NCBI RefSeq assembly: GCF_008041935.1
Contig: NZ_VKAC01000004.1
Span: 186,001 to 250,000, forward strand
Direction: 5' to 3'
Source: Quadrisphaera setariae
GTDB taxonomy: Bacteria > Actinomycetota > Actinomycetes > Actinomycetales > Quadrisphaeraceae
DNA: 64,000 nucleotides
In this document: positions 1-8,971 of the stretch, piece by piece
Layout: the number at the start of each line of letters is the position of its first letter
Numbering within the stretch: position 1 is the stretch's first letter
Notes under the pieces: model-generated
Databases searched by the model: none
What the model was told of the DNA's origin: nothing
The model's input: only the letters and a program-made list of their open reading frames with translations
Made by a program: the position numbers and the translations under genes

Positions 1-864
1 CGCACCCGCGGTGAGGAGCTGGTCGCCCTGGCCCTGCTGACCAAGGAGGGAGTTCAAGGCCAGGGTCAGCGGCTGGTTCGGCCCGGGACCGATGAAGATC
101 AGCGCGACGAGCAGGTCGTTCCACACCCAGAGGAACTGGAAGATCGCGAACGACGCGAGAGCCGGCACCGACATCGGGATGATGAGCTTCCAGAAGGTCT
201 GGAAGTGGCTGGCGCCGTCGATCTTGGCGGACTCGAGGATCTCCTTGGGCAGCGTGGCCATGTAGTTGCGGATCAGGTAGATGGCCAGCGACATGCCGAA
301 CCCGATGTGCGCGCCCCACACGGCGATGAACTGCCCGTTGATGCCGAGCTGGCCGTAGATGTTCAGGATCGGCGCGAACGCCACCTGGTTGGGGACCACC
401 AGCAGCGCCACCACGAGCACGAGCAGGAGGTTCCGGAACGGGAACTCCATGAAGGTGAAGGCGTAGGCGGCGAACGCCGCGATGAGGATCGGGATGACGG
501 TCGCGGGGATCGAGATGGCCAACGAGTTGACGAACGCTTGCGCCATGGGCGCCCGCTCGAACACCTCGACGTAGTTCTGCACCGTGAGGCGGCTCAGCTG
601 CGACGGGCTGGTGAAGATCGTCCACCAGCCGCTGGCGGCTGCGTCGGTGCGGTCCCGCAGCGACGTCACCGCCAGCCCGAAGACGGGCAGGATCCACGCC
701 AGGCAGAGCAGGCCGATGACGACCCTGACCCAGATGGGCGCGGGACCTCCGACGTCCTCTCCGTGGCCGCCCCTGGCCGCCTTGCGAGGACGCAGGGCGC
801 GTGTGGACGGGTCCTTCGTCTGCCCCGGGTTCGACACGGGCGGGACGGTGGTGGACTGGCTCAT
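1..864 (-). CDS. Carbohydrate ABC transporter permease, MalG/AglG type (C-terminus cut by window edge)
   Basis: Inner-membrane permease of a sugar importer. I translated the minus strand from the ATG at 864; 288 codons are open to the window edge, so only the last few residues are missing. The first ~45 residues are polar, then hydrophobic segments follow, starting with WVRVVIGLLCLAWILP. A permease EAA loop is visible at about residues 200-225 (ESAKIDGAS followed by FWKLIIP); this loop contacts the ATPase. The start overlaps the stop of the upstream permease (ATGA, 861-864), so the two are translationally coupled. No ATPase gene is in the window; it may lie to the left or be a shared MsmK-type protein elsewhere. 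Substrate is inferred from the partners (alpha-glucoside type). Confidence 0.88.
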   Translation of the reverse strand, partial: MSQSTTVPPVSNPGQTKDPSTRALRPRKAARGGHGEDVGGPAPIWVRVVIGLLCLAWILPVFGLAVTSLRDRTDAAASGWWTIFTSPSQLSRLTVQNYVEVFERAPMAQAFVNSLAISIPATVIPILIAAFAAYAFTFMEFPFRNLLLVLVVALLVVPNQVAFAPILNIYGQLGINGQFIAVWGAHIGFGMSLAIYLIRNYMATLPKEILESAKIDGASHFQTFWKLIIPMSVPALASFAIFQFLWVWNDLLVALIFIGPGPNQPLTLALNSLLGQQGQGDQLLTAGA

Positions 865-1844
865 CGCGCGGCCTCCTCAGCCCGGAACTGGCGGATCTGG
901 TAGACGAGGAACGGCACGATCACCAGCATGAGGATGACCACGATGGCGGCCGCCTGGCCGGCGTCGCGGCTGACGAAGAGGGCCTGGTAGAAGTTCAGCG
1001 CGATGATGTTGGTGCCGAAGTTGCCGTTGGTCGCCACGTAGACGACGTCGAAGGTCTTCAGAACGCCGATCAGCACGGTGATGAACACGGTCAGCATGGT
1101 CGCCCGGATCTGCGGGATGACGATGCTGAAGAAGATCTTCCCCTCTCCGGCTCCGTCGATGCGGGCCGCTTCCAGGGTGTCTGTGGGCACGCCCTTGATG
1201 GCCGCCGACAGCAGGACCATGGCGAAGCCCGCCTGCGTCCACACGAGGATCACCATGAGCAGGAAGCTGTTGACCTTCCCGTCACTGAGCTGCAGCCAGT
1301 TGACGGGGTCTCCGCCGAACATCGTCCACACGGCGTTGAGCACGCCGGTCTGGCTCTGGTTGGCGGGCACCGCGTTGTAGACGAGCCTCCAGATGGCCAC
1401 GGCGCCGACGGCGCTGATGGCCAGCGGCAGGAAGATCAGGGTCTTGGAGAGCTTCTCGCCCGTCGGACGAAGGCGGTCAGCCAGCGTCGCGATGATGAGG
1501 CCGAAGACGATGGCGAAGGTCGGGACGATCAGGATCCAGAGGAAGGTGTTGATGAGCGTCGTCTGGAAACCGGGGGAACTCAAGAGCGCGGTGTAGTTGG
1601 CGAAGCCCACCCACGCGGTGCTGTTGCGGTTGGCGAAGCTGTAGATGACCGTCTGCACGAACGGGTAGATCAGGTAGAAGGCCAGCGCCGCGAAGGCCGG
1701 CAGGATGAAGACGTAGGGCTTGATGAGCTCCTGGGGCTTGCTGGGCAGGAGCTCGGTGAGCTTGTTGAGGATCCAGTAGAGGACGACGACGCCGGCGACT
1801 CCGCCGACGACCGCGATGAGCGCGTTCAAGATGGTGATGGTCAC
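861..1844 (-). CDS. Sugar ABC transporter permease, MalF/AglF type
   Basis: Second inner-membrane permease of the same importer, 327 residues. It has an N-terminal hydrophobic segment (LNALIAVVGGVAGVVVLYWI) before the usual six-helix permease core. The phrase PYVFILPA, then YPFVQTVIYSFANR with STAWVG, resembles AglF proteins of alpha-glucoside importers. The EAA loop is AARIDGAGEGKIFFSIVIP near residue 230. It lies 139 bp downstream of the binding-protein gene and overlaps the next permease by 4 bp. The alpha-glucoside assignment rests on remembered family resemblance and is less certain than the permease call. Confidence 0.88.
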   Translation of the reverse strand: MTITILNALIAVVGGVAGVVVLYWILNKLTELLPSKPQELIKPYVFILPAFAALAFYLIYPFVQTVIYSFANRNSTAWVGFANYTALLSSPGFQTTLINTFLWILIVPTFAIVFGLIIATLADRLRPTGEKLSKTLIFLPLAISAVGAVAIWRLVYNAVPANQSQTGVLNAVWTMFGGDPVNWLQLSDGKVNSFLLMVILVWTQAGFAMVLLSAAIKGVPTDTLEAARIDGAGEGKIFFSIVIPQIRATMLTVFITVLIGVLKTFDVVYVATNGNFGTNIIALNFYQALFVSRDAGQAAAIVVILMLVIVPFLVYQIRQFRAEEAAR

Positions 1845-1933
1845 GGGACCTCCACGTCCGGCGGACCAGATGACTGGTGGCGGCTGAGTGTGGCGGGTGG
1901 GCGCCTGTGGCGCCAGGCGAGCCCCCGAGCGGA

Positions 1934-1967
1934 CGGCGCCGGGCCCCTGACCAGGGACCCGGCGCCG
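1934..1967 (-). terminator. Hairpin between binding-protein and permease genes
   Basis: A 10-bp arm (CGGCGCCGGG), one mismatch and 4 further pairs enclose a 4-nt loop, immediately 3' of the binding-protein stop and 90 bp before the first permease. Such hairpins in sugar-importer operons usually act as partial terminators or 3' stabilisers, giving more binding protein than permease. There is no U-tract, so a read-through or processing role is more likely than full termination. Confidence 0.6.
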
Positions 1968-1983
1968 CCACGGGGAGGTTCGC

Positions 1984-3309
1984 TCAGCTGGTCGCGGGCC
2001 AGCTGGCCTCGATGTTGTCGAGGGCGGTCTTCTCGTCCTCCGAGCCGGAGATCCAGGCGGTCATCTCGCGCCAGAACGAACCCGACCCGACCTCACCAGG
2101 CATCTGGTCGGAGCCGTCGAAGACGAAGGCGGTCGAGTCGTAGGCGAAGCCGGCCATCTGCTTGGTCAGCTCGTTCGGGTAGTTGTTCTGGTCGAAGTCC
2201 TTGCGCGGCGAGATGAAGCCGTTGGCCTTGGCCCAGTCCGCGCCGAAGTCCTTGGACGCCATGTAGTTCATGATCTTCTTGGCGTTCTCGGAGTCGGTGA
2301 ACACGGACGCGAGGTCACCGCCGCCGAGGACGGGCTTGTCAGCGGCCGTCAGGCCCGGCATCGGGAAGACGCCGACCGTGCTGTCGAGGTTCTGCAGCAC
2401 GTTGTCGGGGAAGCCGCCGTCGCGGGCGACGAAGTTGCCCTGGCGGTACATGAAGCACTTCGGCGGGGTGTCGAACATCGGGTTGGCCGCAGTGGCGAAG
2501 TTGTTGCTCGCGATCGACTGGCGCCCGCCGTTGACGTTGCCCTCGGTGAGGAGCAGCTGGCTCATCGTGTCAGCGGCCTTGACCACCGGCTCGGAGTTGA
2601 AGGCGATCTTGTGGTCGACCCACTCGTTGTAGACCTCAGGGCCGTTCTGGATCAGCATGAGGTTCTCGATCCAGTCGGTGGCCGGCCAGCCGGTGGCCGC
2701 CGCCGACTCGATGCCGAAGCACCACGGAGCCGTCCCCGAGGACTTGATCTGGTTGGTGAGCTGGAGCAGTCCGTCCAGCGTGTCAGGCGCCTTGTAACCG
2801 GCCTGGTCGAAGGGGCCCTTGGGGTAGAAGACGATCGACTTGATGTTGAGGCTCATCGGCAGCGCGTACTGGACGCCGTCGATCTGGCCGGCCTGGACGA
2901 TGCCGGGGACCATCGCATCGAGGTTGGACTTGTCCACGACGTCCGTCAGCGGCGTCAGGTCGTCCTTGAAGGACTTCATGATGCCCGGCTGCGGGAAGAT
3001 CGCGATGTCCGGGGCGCTGTTGCCGGACACGCGGGTGGAGATGACGGTGTTGAAGTCCGGCGTGGGCTCGAACTTGACGTTGATGCCCTCAGCCTTGGCG
3101 AACTTGTTGATCTCCGCCTGGAACTGGTCCGAGCTCGAGTCCGTGAAGCCGTACATGATCGTGACGGTGCCGTCGCTGTCACCGCTGGCGCCGCCGCTGC
3201 CGCCGTTGCCACCGCCGGACTGCTGGAGGCAGCCGGCCGTGAGGACCGTGACGAGACCGGCGGTGAGCAGCGCGCCGACGGCGCGACCGTGACGTGACCT
3301 GATGCGCAT
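1984..3309 (-). CDS. Extracellular solute-binding lipoprotein of sugar ABC importer (AglE-like)
   Basis: Captures the sugar outside the membrane and delivers it to the two permeases downstream. The ATG at 3309 is chosen over an upstream in-frame start because AAGGAG lies 9 nt ahead and the protein then begins with a lipoprotein signal: MRIRSRHGRAVGALL, hydrophobic core, lipobox LTAGC with Cys27 as the lipidation site. A Gly/Ser-rich linker follows, then a type-1 binding fold of 441 residues in total. The segment SAPDIAIFPQPGIMKSF resembles alpha-glucoside-binding AglE proteins. It is the first gene of the operon and is divergent from the ROK regulator. Confidence 0.9.
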   Translation of the reverse strand: MRIRSRHGRAVGALLTAGLVTVLTAGCLQQSGGGNGGSGGASGDSDGTVTIMYGFTDSSSDQFQAEINKFAKAEGINVKFEPTPDFNTVISTRVSGNSAPDIAIFPQPGIMKSFKDDLTPLTDVVDKSNLDAMVPGIVQAGQIDGVQYALPMSLNIKSIVFYPKGPFDQAGYKAPDTLDGLLQLTNQIKSSGTAPWCFGIESAAATGWPATDWIENLMLIQNGPEVYNEWVDHKIAFNSEPVVKAADTMSQLLLTEGNVNGGRQSIASNNFATAANPMFDTPPKCFMYRQGNFVARDGGFPDNVLQNLDSTVGVFPMPGLTAADKPVLGGGDLASVFTDSENAKKIMNYMASKDFGADWAKANGFISPRKDFDQNNYPNELTKQMAGFAYDSTAFVFDGSDQMPGEVGSGSFWREMTAWISGSEDEKTALDNIEASWPATS

Positions 3310-3609
3310 TGCGTGGGCTCCTTCGTCCACCCGGGAGGGCTCCGCACCGACCTGCGGGCCCGTCGGCGGACTCGCGCCCGCCACTGGTCGCTGAGTTTTG
3401 CCTCAGATGCTCCGCAACGTCAACTGCAGATGCGAACGACCTGCGCCCCAGCCTGTTCGGGTCTGTGGGTTTCGGTGCGAAAGCGCCTGTTCGTGACCGT
3501 CCCGTGACCTTCCCGTGTCCAGACCGTGTCCGCCGCAGCCCCTCGCGCGGTTGACCGAGCTCGCTCGACGCTGGCACGTTTGCCCCCGCGCAACGGGACG
3601 AGGAGGTCC
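3310..3609. promoter_or_regulatory. Divergent control region between sugar importer and ROK regulator
   Basis: 300 bp without a convincing gene, between two divergent starts, so it must hold both promoters and probably the ROK operator. The least GC-rich part is around 3390-3480. Visible small repeats are CAGATGC twice (3407 and 3429 area) and CCCGTGACC-like direct repeats near 3500-3515. I cannot single out a -10/-35 pair or an operator with confidence. Confidence 0.5.
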
Positions 3610-4896
3610 GTGGACAGTCACAGCAGGGCCGCTCGACCAGCCCCTCCCCCGACCCCAGGAGCCGCAGGGGTCCGGCCGTGGCGCCCGCAGGCGGCCACCT
3701 CCCCAGTCTCCGAGCACCCGTCGGCCACCGCCACGGGAGCACCGGGCGCCGTGCACGACGTCGCCGTGGAGGTGCTGCGCCACGGACCGCTCCCCCGCAG
3801 CCAGCTCGCGCGGCGCCTCGGGCTGTCGGCCGGCAGCCTCACGCGCCTGTCCAAGCCGCTCATCGCCAGCGGTCTGCTCGTCGAGGCGCCGCCGGCCTCC
3901 GACCCCGAGACCCGCCGCCCGACGCGGCCGCTCGACGTCCCCGCCGACCGGCACCGCTTCGTGGGCGTCGACCTGTCCGCCGACGCCGCCTGGGGCGTCG
4001 TCACCGACCTGCGGGCCACCGTGCTCGCTCGCGAGGACGCCCCCCTGGTCGACAGGTCGCCGGCCGGCGTCGCCGACACCACCGCCCGCCTCGTGGCGTC
4101 CCTGGCCGCACGGGCCGGCGGGGTCGGTGCGGTCGAGGAGGTCGGCGTCTCCCTCGACGGCTACGTCGACGGCTACGGCGTGGTGCGCCGCGCCCCGCAG
4201 CTGGGGTGGGCCGCGCCGGTGGACCTCACCTCCACCCTCGAGGAGCGCCTCGGGCGGCGCGTCGTCGTCGGCAACGGCATGCACGCCTTCACGCAGACCG
4301 AGCACTGGTTCGGCGAGGGGCGGGCCACCACCTCCTTCGCCGTGCTGGCCGTGGGGGCGGGCATCGGCTACGGGCTGGTCATGCACGACGCCGTGGTCGA
4401 GACGCCCGACACCGCGCTGCACCTGCTGAGCCACCTCCCCATGGACGGCTCGGGTCCGCGCTGCCCGGCGGGGCACCGCGGCTGTGCGGCCTCGCTGCTG
4501 ACGCTGGGGGCCCTCGAAGCAGCGGCGCGCCTGGCGCTGGGCCGCCCGGCCACGGCCGCCCAGCTGCTCGCGCGGGCCTCTGCGGGCGACCCCGCCGCGC
4601 AGGTCGTCGTCGACGACGCGGCTCGGCACCTCGGCACGCTCGTCGCCGCCGTCGCGAGCTTCACGATGGTGGAGCGGATCCTGCTCACCGGCGACGCGGC
4701 GCCGGTCGCGACGGTCGGCCGAGCGGCGCTGGCCGAGGGCGTCCACGCGGCGCGCGACCCGGAGGCGTCAGCGGTGGACCTCGTCGTGCGCACCGACGAC
4801 TCCTCCGTCTGGGGCCGCGGCGCCGCAGGGATGGCTGTGCAGGCCTACGTGTCAGGGCCGGAGTGGCTCGCCCTGGAGGCCGCCGAGGCCGGCTGA
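3610..4896 (+). CDS. ROK-family transcriptional regulator
   Basis: DNA-binding sugar-responsive regulator, 428 residues from the GTG at 3610. That start is preceded by AGGAGG (close, 3 nt), and 28 codons of unlikely N-terminal sequence are dropped. An N-terminal winged helix (AVHDVAVEVLRHGPLPRSQL, then LARRLGLSAGSLTRL) is followed by an actin/ROK-like sugar-binding domain. The ROK zinc-type motif appears as CPAGHRGC near residue 290. Position directly divergent from the sugar importer suggests it represses that operon with the sugar as inducer; this is inferred from context. Confidence 0.85.
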   Translation: MDSHSRAARPAPPPTPGAAGVRPWRPQAATSPVSEHPSATATGAPGAVHDVAVEVLRHGPLPRSQLARRLGLSAGSLTRLSKPLIASGLLVEAPPASDPETRRPTRPLDVPADRHRFVGVDLSADAAWGVVTDLRATVLAREDAPLVDRSPAGVADTTARLVASLAARAGGVGAVEEVGVSLDGYVDGYGVVRRAPQLGWAAPVDLTSTLEERLGRRVVVGNGMHAFTQTEHWFGEGRATTSFAVLAVGAGIGYGLVMHDAVVETPDTALHLLSHLPMDGSGPRCPAGHRGCAASLLTLGALEAAARLALGRPATAAQLLARASAGDPAAQVVVDDAARHLGTLVAAVASFTMVERILLTGDAAPVATVGRAALAEGVHAARDPEASAVDLVVRTDDSSVWGRGAAGMAVQAYVSGPEWLALEAAEAG

Positions 4897-4975
4897 TGAC
4901 CAGGCGCGCCTGCTGCCGTTATCAGCACGCTCGTCAGGCGCACCGCGTGACGGCGAGGGGCGAGGAGGCGCAGTC

Positions 4976-5074
4976 CTCGTGGGGACGCAGAGTCCCAGTG
5001 GGGACGCAGAGCCCCGGCCCAGCGCGCCGCAGCCGGGACGGAGCGACCCCAACGGGATCCAGCGTCCCCACGAG
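4976..5074. repeat. Inverted and direct repeats in convergent gap
   Basis: CTCGTGGGGACGC at 4976-4988 is mirrored perfectly by GCGTCCCCACGAG at 5062-5074 (13 bp, 73-nt loop). Inside the left arm GTGGGGACGCAGAG occurs twice, at 4979 and 4998. The element lies between the ends of two convergent genes, so a terminator role is plausible. No coding sequence is evident in 4897-5173. Confidence 0.55.
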
Positions 5075-5173
5075 CAGCACTCCCGCCGGGGCTCGCACTG
5101 TCCAGCCCAGGACCGTGCGCCTCGCCTCGCGGCGTTCCGCTGCGAGCGTCGCAGCCCGCAGCCGACGCGGCGG

Positions 5174-6100
5174 TCAGCGGGTGGTGGCCGCCTGGCGGCC
5201 GGTGCGCTCGAGCAGCTCCGCGAGCGCGTCGCCGCCACCAGCACCCGCCGCGGTGGATGCGTCCCCCGACGCGGACGTCGGCCAGGTGCGGACGTGCGCC
5301 AGAGCACACGCGACGACGGCGGGGTCGAGAGTGGCGGCCGGGTCCGCCGCCCCGGAGGCCACGGCGACGTCCCAGGTGGCGCCGACCAGGTCGACGAGGA
5401 CGCCGTTCGCGCCGGCCTCGGCCACCTGCGCCACCTCGGAGGCTTCGGCGGTGGCCTCCGCGCCGTCTCCGGCGCCGGTCTCCAGCGACCGCGTCCAGGC
5501 CTCGAGCAGCGCCGCGAGGGCCTCGCGCCAGCCGGTCGCGGGGTCGGCGCCCAGCCCCCCGACGGCGCCGGCGACGACGTCGGCCACCGTCAGCGCGCCG
5601 CCCGGCGTCGTCGTCGTCCAGGTGGCGGAGGGCAGGGGTGCCAGCACGGCGGCGAGCCCCCCGGCCGCCACGGGCAGCAGCTGGCGGGCGGTGGTGCCGC
5701 GCAGCGCGAGCAGGGCCAGGGCGTAGGCCTCCTCGGCGTCGGCGGCGACCGTGGCCGCCACCACCTGCGCGGCGCCGCGGTCACGGCGGGTGGTCACGCC
5801 CCACTGCGCCCCTGCGGGCCGCAGGCAGACCATGGCGCCGCCGAGGTGCTCGCGCAGCTGCCCCTCGCGCGGCAGCCACAGCACCTCGGCGGCGTCGACG
5901 CTGTCCAGCGCCCACTCGGTGGTGCCGTTGAAGCCCAGCACCTGACCCGACGGCAGGTCGTGCGCCTCGATGGTCATGTCCGAGACGACGAAGACGACGT
6001 CGTCCATCTCGCGGTCGGGGATGACGAACCGGTCGCCCTTCGCGGGGCGCCACTGCAGGCCGGTGTCGCGCAGGGCGCGCGCCGTCGTCGTCGAGGTCAC
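5174..6100 (-). CDS. Conserved protein of unknown function
   Basis: 308 residues from a GTG start at 6100. The N-terminal third is well structured (GDRFVIPDREMDDVVFVVSD, then FNGTTEWALDSV and LWLPREGQLRE). The C-terminal half is alanine/valine-rich with low complexity. I recall similar actinobacterial proteins being labelled 'pilus assembly protein CpaE', but no CheY-like receiver or ParA motif is visible, so I do not adopt that name. No catalytic motif, signal peptide or membrane segment is evident. It converges on the ROK gene and is followed upstream by the DUF3072 gene with a 22-bp gap, which would allow co-transcription. Confidence 0.75.
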   Translation of the reverse strand: MTSTTTARALRDTGLQWRPAKGDRFVIPDREMDDVVFVVSDMTIEAHDLPSGQVLGFNGTTEWALDSVDAAEVLWLPREGQLREHLGGAMVCLRPAGAQWGVTTRRDRGAAQVVAATVAADAEEAYALALLALRGTTARQLLPVAAGGLAAVLAPLPSATWTTTTPGGALTVADVVAGAVGGLGADPATGWREALAALLEAWTRSLETGAGDGAEATAEASEVAQVAEAGANGVLVDLVGATWDVAVASGAADPAATLDPAVVACALAHVRTWPTSASGDASTAAGAGGGDALAELLERTGRQAATTR

Positions 6101-6122
6101 GACGGCGAGCCTGCCACGCGCG

Positions 6123-6395
6123 TCAGCCCTCGGAGACCCGGGAGCTGCGCGCCTTCAGCTCGTCGATCATCTCCGAGGCGTGCGCCTTGGTGAGGTCGTC
6201 GGGGACCTGCTCGCCGGCCTCGGTGGCCAGGGTGCTCAGGTAGCTGAGCTGCGCACCGGTGGCGGGCTCGTCACCGGTGACCCAGGTCTCCGGGTCCTTG
6301 ACCGCGGTCGGGTCGGCCTGCGAGCCGGTGCCGGCCTCGTCGGGCGAGGTCTGCGCGTGCGAGTGGGAGTCGTTCGAAGACGCGTTCTCGGTCAT
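6123..6395 (-). CDS. DUF3072-type small protein
   Basis: 90 residues from the ATG at 6395; longer upstream frames read into the neighbouring epimerase. The first ~45 residues are polar and disordered (Ser, Thr, His, Asp), followed by a compact C-terminal part: ATGAQLSYLSTLATEAGEQV, then DDLTKAHASEMIDELKA. This C-terminal pattern matches DUF3072, a short alpha-helical domain of unknown role in actinobacteria. It lies divergent from the epimerase gene, with about 58 bp between starts. Function unknown. Confidence 0.82.
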   Translation of the reverse strand: MTENASSNDSHSHAQTSPDEAGTGSQADPTAVKDPETWVTGDEPATGAQLSYLSTLATEAGEQVPDDLTKAHASEMIDELKARSSRVSEG

Positions 6396-6453
6396 GTGTC
6401 CGAACCTAGGGCGCCGGGTCGCGGTGCGCCCGTCGACGTGGTCGGCTCGCTGC

Positions 6454-7578
6454 ATGGCCTCCTCCCCCCGCTCGACGCCACGCAGGGTGCTCGTCACGGG
6501 CGCCACGGGCAACGTCGGCACAGCGCTCCTGCGCCGCCTGGCGCGCGAGGGCGTCACCGTGGCCGGGGTCGCGCGGCGCACGCCCGAGCAGCTCCCGCCA
6601 GCGGAGCGCTCGCCCGCCGCGCCGGTGCGCTGGCACGGCATCGACCTGTCGGCGTCCTGGGCCGCCGGGGCGCTGCGCGAGGCGATGGAGGGCGCCGACG
6701 CCGTCGTCCACCTCGCCTGGCGGATCCAGCCCAGCCACGACCGGGCCGCCATGCGCGCGGTCAACCTCGACGGCACCCGCGCCGTGCTCGACGCCGCTCG
6801 CGAGGCGCGGGTGCCGCACCTCGTGCACGCCTCCTCCACCGGCGTGTACGCCCCCGTCCCGGAAGCCGACCAGCGCAGCGGGCACAAGCCCGTGGTCGAC
6901 GAGTCGTGGCCGCGCACCGGGGTGCCGACGTCGGGCTACAGCCGCGACAAGGTCGACGCCGAGGACCTCCTCGACGCCTACGAGGCCGCCGGCTCCTCAC
7001 CGGTGGTCGCCCGCGTGCGCCCGGGGCTGGTGCTGCAGCGCGAGGCCGGCGCGGAGATCGCCCGCTACTTCGGCGGCCCGTTCCTGCCCGCGAGCCTGCT
7101 GGGAGGAGCAGGACGACGACGCGCGCGCGTCCTGCCCGTGCTGCCGCTGCCGGACGCCTTCGTCGCGCCGGTCGTCCACGCCGACGACCTCGCCGACGCC
7201 CTGTGGCACCTGCTCGCCGCGGGCCCGCAGCGGGCGAGGGGCGCCTACAACGTCGCCGCGGACGACGCGCTCGGCCCCGACGACATCGCCGCAGGCCTCG
7301 GCGCCCGCCGCCGCGTGGCCGCACCCGTGTCGCTCCTGCGCTCCGCGGCCGACGCCTCCTGGCGCGCCCGCCTGCAGCCCACCGACCCCGGCTGGGTGGA
7401 CCTCGCCGCGGGCACGCCGCTGCTGGACTGCTCCCGCCTCAAGGAGCTCGGCTGGAGACCCACGACGACGGCGAGGGCCGCCCTGGACGACCTCGTGTCC
7501 GGCATGCGCGCGGGTGAGGGCGCCGGGACGCCCGCCCTCGCGCCGCGCGGCGCGCTGCACGGGAGGGTCGCGGTGTGA
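6454..7578 (+). CDS. NAD-dependent epimerase/dehydratase (extended SDR)
   Basis: 374-residue extended short-chain dehydrogenase. The Rossmann NAD(P) motif is at the very N-terminus (VLVTGATGNVG, residues 11-21), which supports the ATG at 6454. The catalytic region contains HASSTGVY and, further on, GYSRDKVDAE, giving the Ser...YxxxK signature. Substrate cannot be read from sequence; nucleotide-sugar epimerases and related reductases share this fold. Its GTG TGA end overlaps the UdgX start (7575-7578), so the two are translationally coupled, though no common pathway is obvious. Confidence 0.85.
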   Translation: MASSPRSTPRRVLVTGATGNVGTALLRRLAREGVTVAGVARRTPEQLPPAERSPAAPVRWHGIDLSASWAAGALREAMEGADAVVHLAWRIQPSHDRAAMRAVNLDGTRAVLDAAREARVPHLVHASSTGVYAPVPEADQRSGHKPVVDESWPRTGVPTSGYSRDKVDAEDLLDAYEAAGSSPVVARVRPGLVLQREAGAEIARYFGGPFLPASLLGGAGRRRARVLPVLPLPDAFVAPVVHADDLADALWHLLAAGPQRARGAYNVAADDALGPDDIAAGLGARRRVAAPVSLLRSAADASWRARLQPTDPGWVDLAAGTPLLDCSRLKELGWRPTTTARAALDDLVSGMRAGEGAGTPALAPRGALHGRVAV

Positions 7579-8249
7579 GCACGTCACCGACGACACCGGC
7601 GGCAGGGCAGGTGGAGCGGCCCGGCGCGCAGGAGTGGGTGCCGGAGCGCGCCGAGGGCGTCGACGCGCTGCGAGCGGCAGCGCCGTCGTGCCGGGGCTGC
7701 GAGCTGTGGGAGCCCGCCACGCAGGTGGTGTTCTCCGCGGGCAGTCCGCACGCGAGCGTCGCGCTGGTCGGCGAGCAGCCGGGCGACCAGGAGGACCGGC
7801 GCGGCATCCCCTTCGTCGGCCCCGCCGGGCAGCTGCTCCAGCGGGCGCTGGAGGAGGCCGGGCTGGCACGCGACCAGGTCTACGTGACCAACGCCGTCAA
7901 GCACTTCCGCTTCACCCCGCGCGGCAACCGCCGCATCCACGCCACCCCCGAGGCCGCGCACATCACCGCGTGCAAGCCGTGGCTGGCCGAAGAGCTGCGG
8001 CTGGTGGACCCGCGCGTCGTCGTCCTGCTGGGGGCGACGGCCGCGAAGGCGCTCCTGGGGCCCGCCATCCGCATCGGGAAGGACCGCGGCCACCCCATCG
8101 AGCGCGAGACGACCCGGGGCACCAAGACGTTCTTCGTCACCACCCACCCCTCGGCGGTGCTGCGCACCCCCGAGGACGCCCGCGACGCCGCCTACGCGGC
8201 GCTCGTCGACGACCTGCGCGCCGTGGCGGGCCTGCTCAGCGGCTCCTGA
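7575..8249 (+). CDS. udgX: UdgX-type uracil-DNA glycosylase / covalent uracil-DNA binder
   Basis: Uracil-DNA glycosylase superfamily, 224 residues. Motif A is GEQPGDQED (residues 66-74), with Gln where family 4 enzymes also use GE(A/Q)PG. The defining UdgX loop is present: NRRIH (118-122), whose His in mycobacterial UdgX attacks the abasic sugar and stays covalently bound to the DNA. Fe-S ligands seen are Cys39, Cys42 and Cys133; His110 stands where family 4 proteins have a further Cys, as I recall for UdgX. C-terminal motif is THPSAVLR. The GTG start overlaps the epimerase stop. The biochemical claim is from the characterised family, not shown here. Confidence 0.9.
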   Translation: MSTSPTTPAAGQVERPGAQEWVPERAEGVDALRAAAPSCRGCELWEPATQVVFSAGSPHASVALVGEQPGDQEDRRGIPFVGPAGQLLQRALEEAGLARDQVYVTNAVKHFRFTPRGNRRIHATPEAAHITACKPWLAEELRLVDPRVVVLLGATAAKALLGPAIRIGKDRGHPIERETTRGTKTFFVTTHPSAVLRTPEDARDAAYAALVDDLRAVAGLLSGS

Positions 8250-8252
8250 GCA

Positions 8253-8900
8253 TCAGGCCAGCTCCCCCGCCTCGACGACCGCCTCGAGCCGGTCGCCGGG
8301 CGGGGCGAGCGGGCAGGCCCACTCCGGGTCGTACGCGCACGAGGGGTTGTAGAGGAAGTTGAGGTCGAGGACGAGGCGCTGGCCACCGTCCCCGTCGTCA
8401 TCCCCCTCCACCGCGCCGAGGTCGGCGCCCTTGACGGTGTCGAGCAGGTAGCGGCCGCCTCCGTAGCTGGTGGCGCCGGAGGAGCCGTCGCGCACGGGCA
8501 GCCAGACGCCGCCGCCGTACCCGGACAGCCACCACAGGTCGAGGGGCCCGAGCGGCGTGGCGGCCCGGCCCAGCCGCGTGAAGACGACCTCGCCGTCGGT
8601 GCCGGTGGTGACGCGCAGCTCGTGCCCGGGCTCCTCCGGGCCCGCACCCTCGAGGGGTGCGGTGAATCGCAGGTCCGGGTCGTAGGGGGCCACCGGCAGG
8701 CCGGTGCGGCGGCGGGGGTCGTCGGGCAGGAGCGGGGAGTCGACGTGGGTGGCGTACAGCTCGTCGCGCGCGGTGCGCCACAGCTCGTGCGCCTCGCGGG
8801 GACTGCGCCGCGCGGCCGTCTCGCGGACGTCGGCGTACAGCTGCGAGACGCGGCGTCGGTAGTCGAGCAGGCTCAGCGATCCGGTTCCCACACCGACCAC
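8253..8900 (-). CDS. DUF1684 domain protein
   Basis: About 215 residues, depending on start (GTG at 8900 or 8891; neither has a strong ribosome-binding site). The start of the domain is LLDYRRRVSQLYADVRE. The C-terminal part carries the DUF1684 hallmark FLYNPSCAYDPEWACPLAPP, with two cysteines, and LWWLSGYGGGVWLPVRD and GRYLLDTVKGADL earlier. The family is found widely in actinobacteria and proposed to bind a metal or small ligand; no activity is established that I know. Convergent with udgX, with only 3 bp between stops. Confidence 0.82.
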   Translation of the reverse strand: MVGVGTGSLSLLDYRRRVSQLYADVRETAARRSPREAHELWRTARDELYATHVDSPLLPDDPRRRTGLPVAPYDPDLRFTAPLEGAGPEEPGHELRVTTGTDGEVVFTRLGRAATPLGPLDLWWLSGYGGGVWLPVRDGSSGATSYGGGRYLLDTVKGADLGAVEGDDDGDGGQRLVLDLNFLYNPSCAYDPEWACPLAPPGDRLEAVVEAGELA

Positions 8901-8971
8901 TGTGGAGGCCGACTGCCCATGATCACGACCGGAGGGGCGCTGTCCCTGCAGCCGCACCGCCACGACCGCGG

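Noticed and set aside
5174-6100. CpaE-type pilus assembly protein
   Set aside because: Name recalled from database labels, but no receiver or ParA-like ATPase motif is visible.
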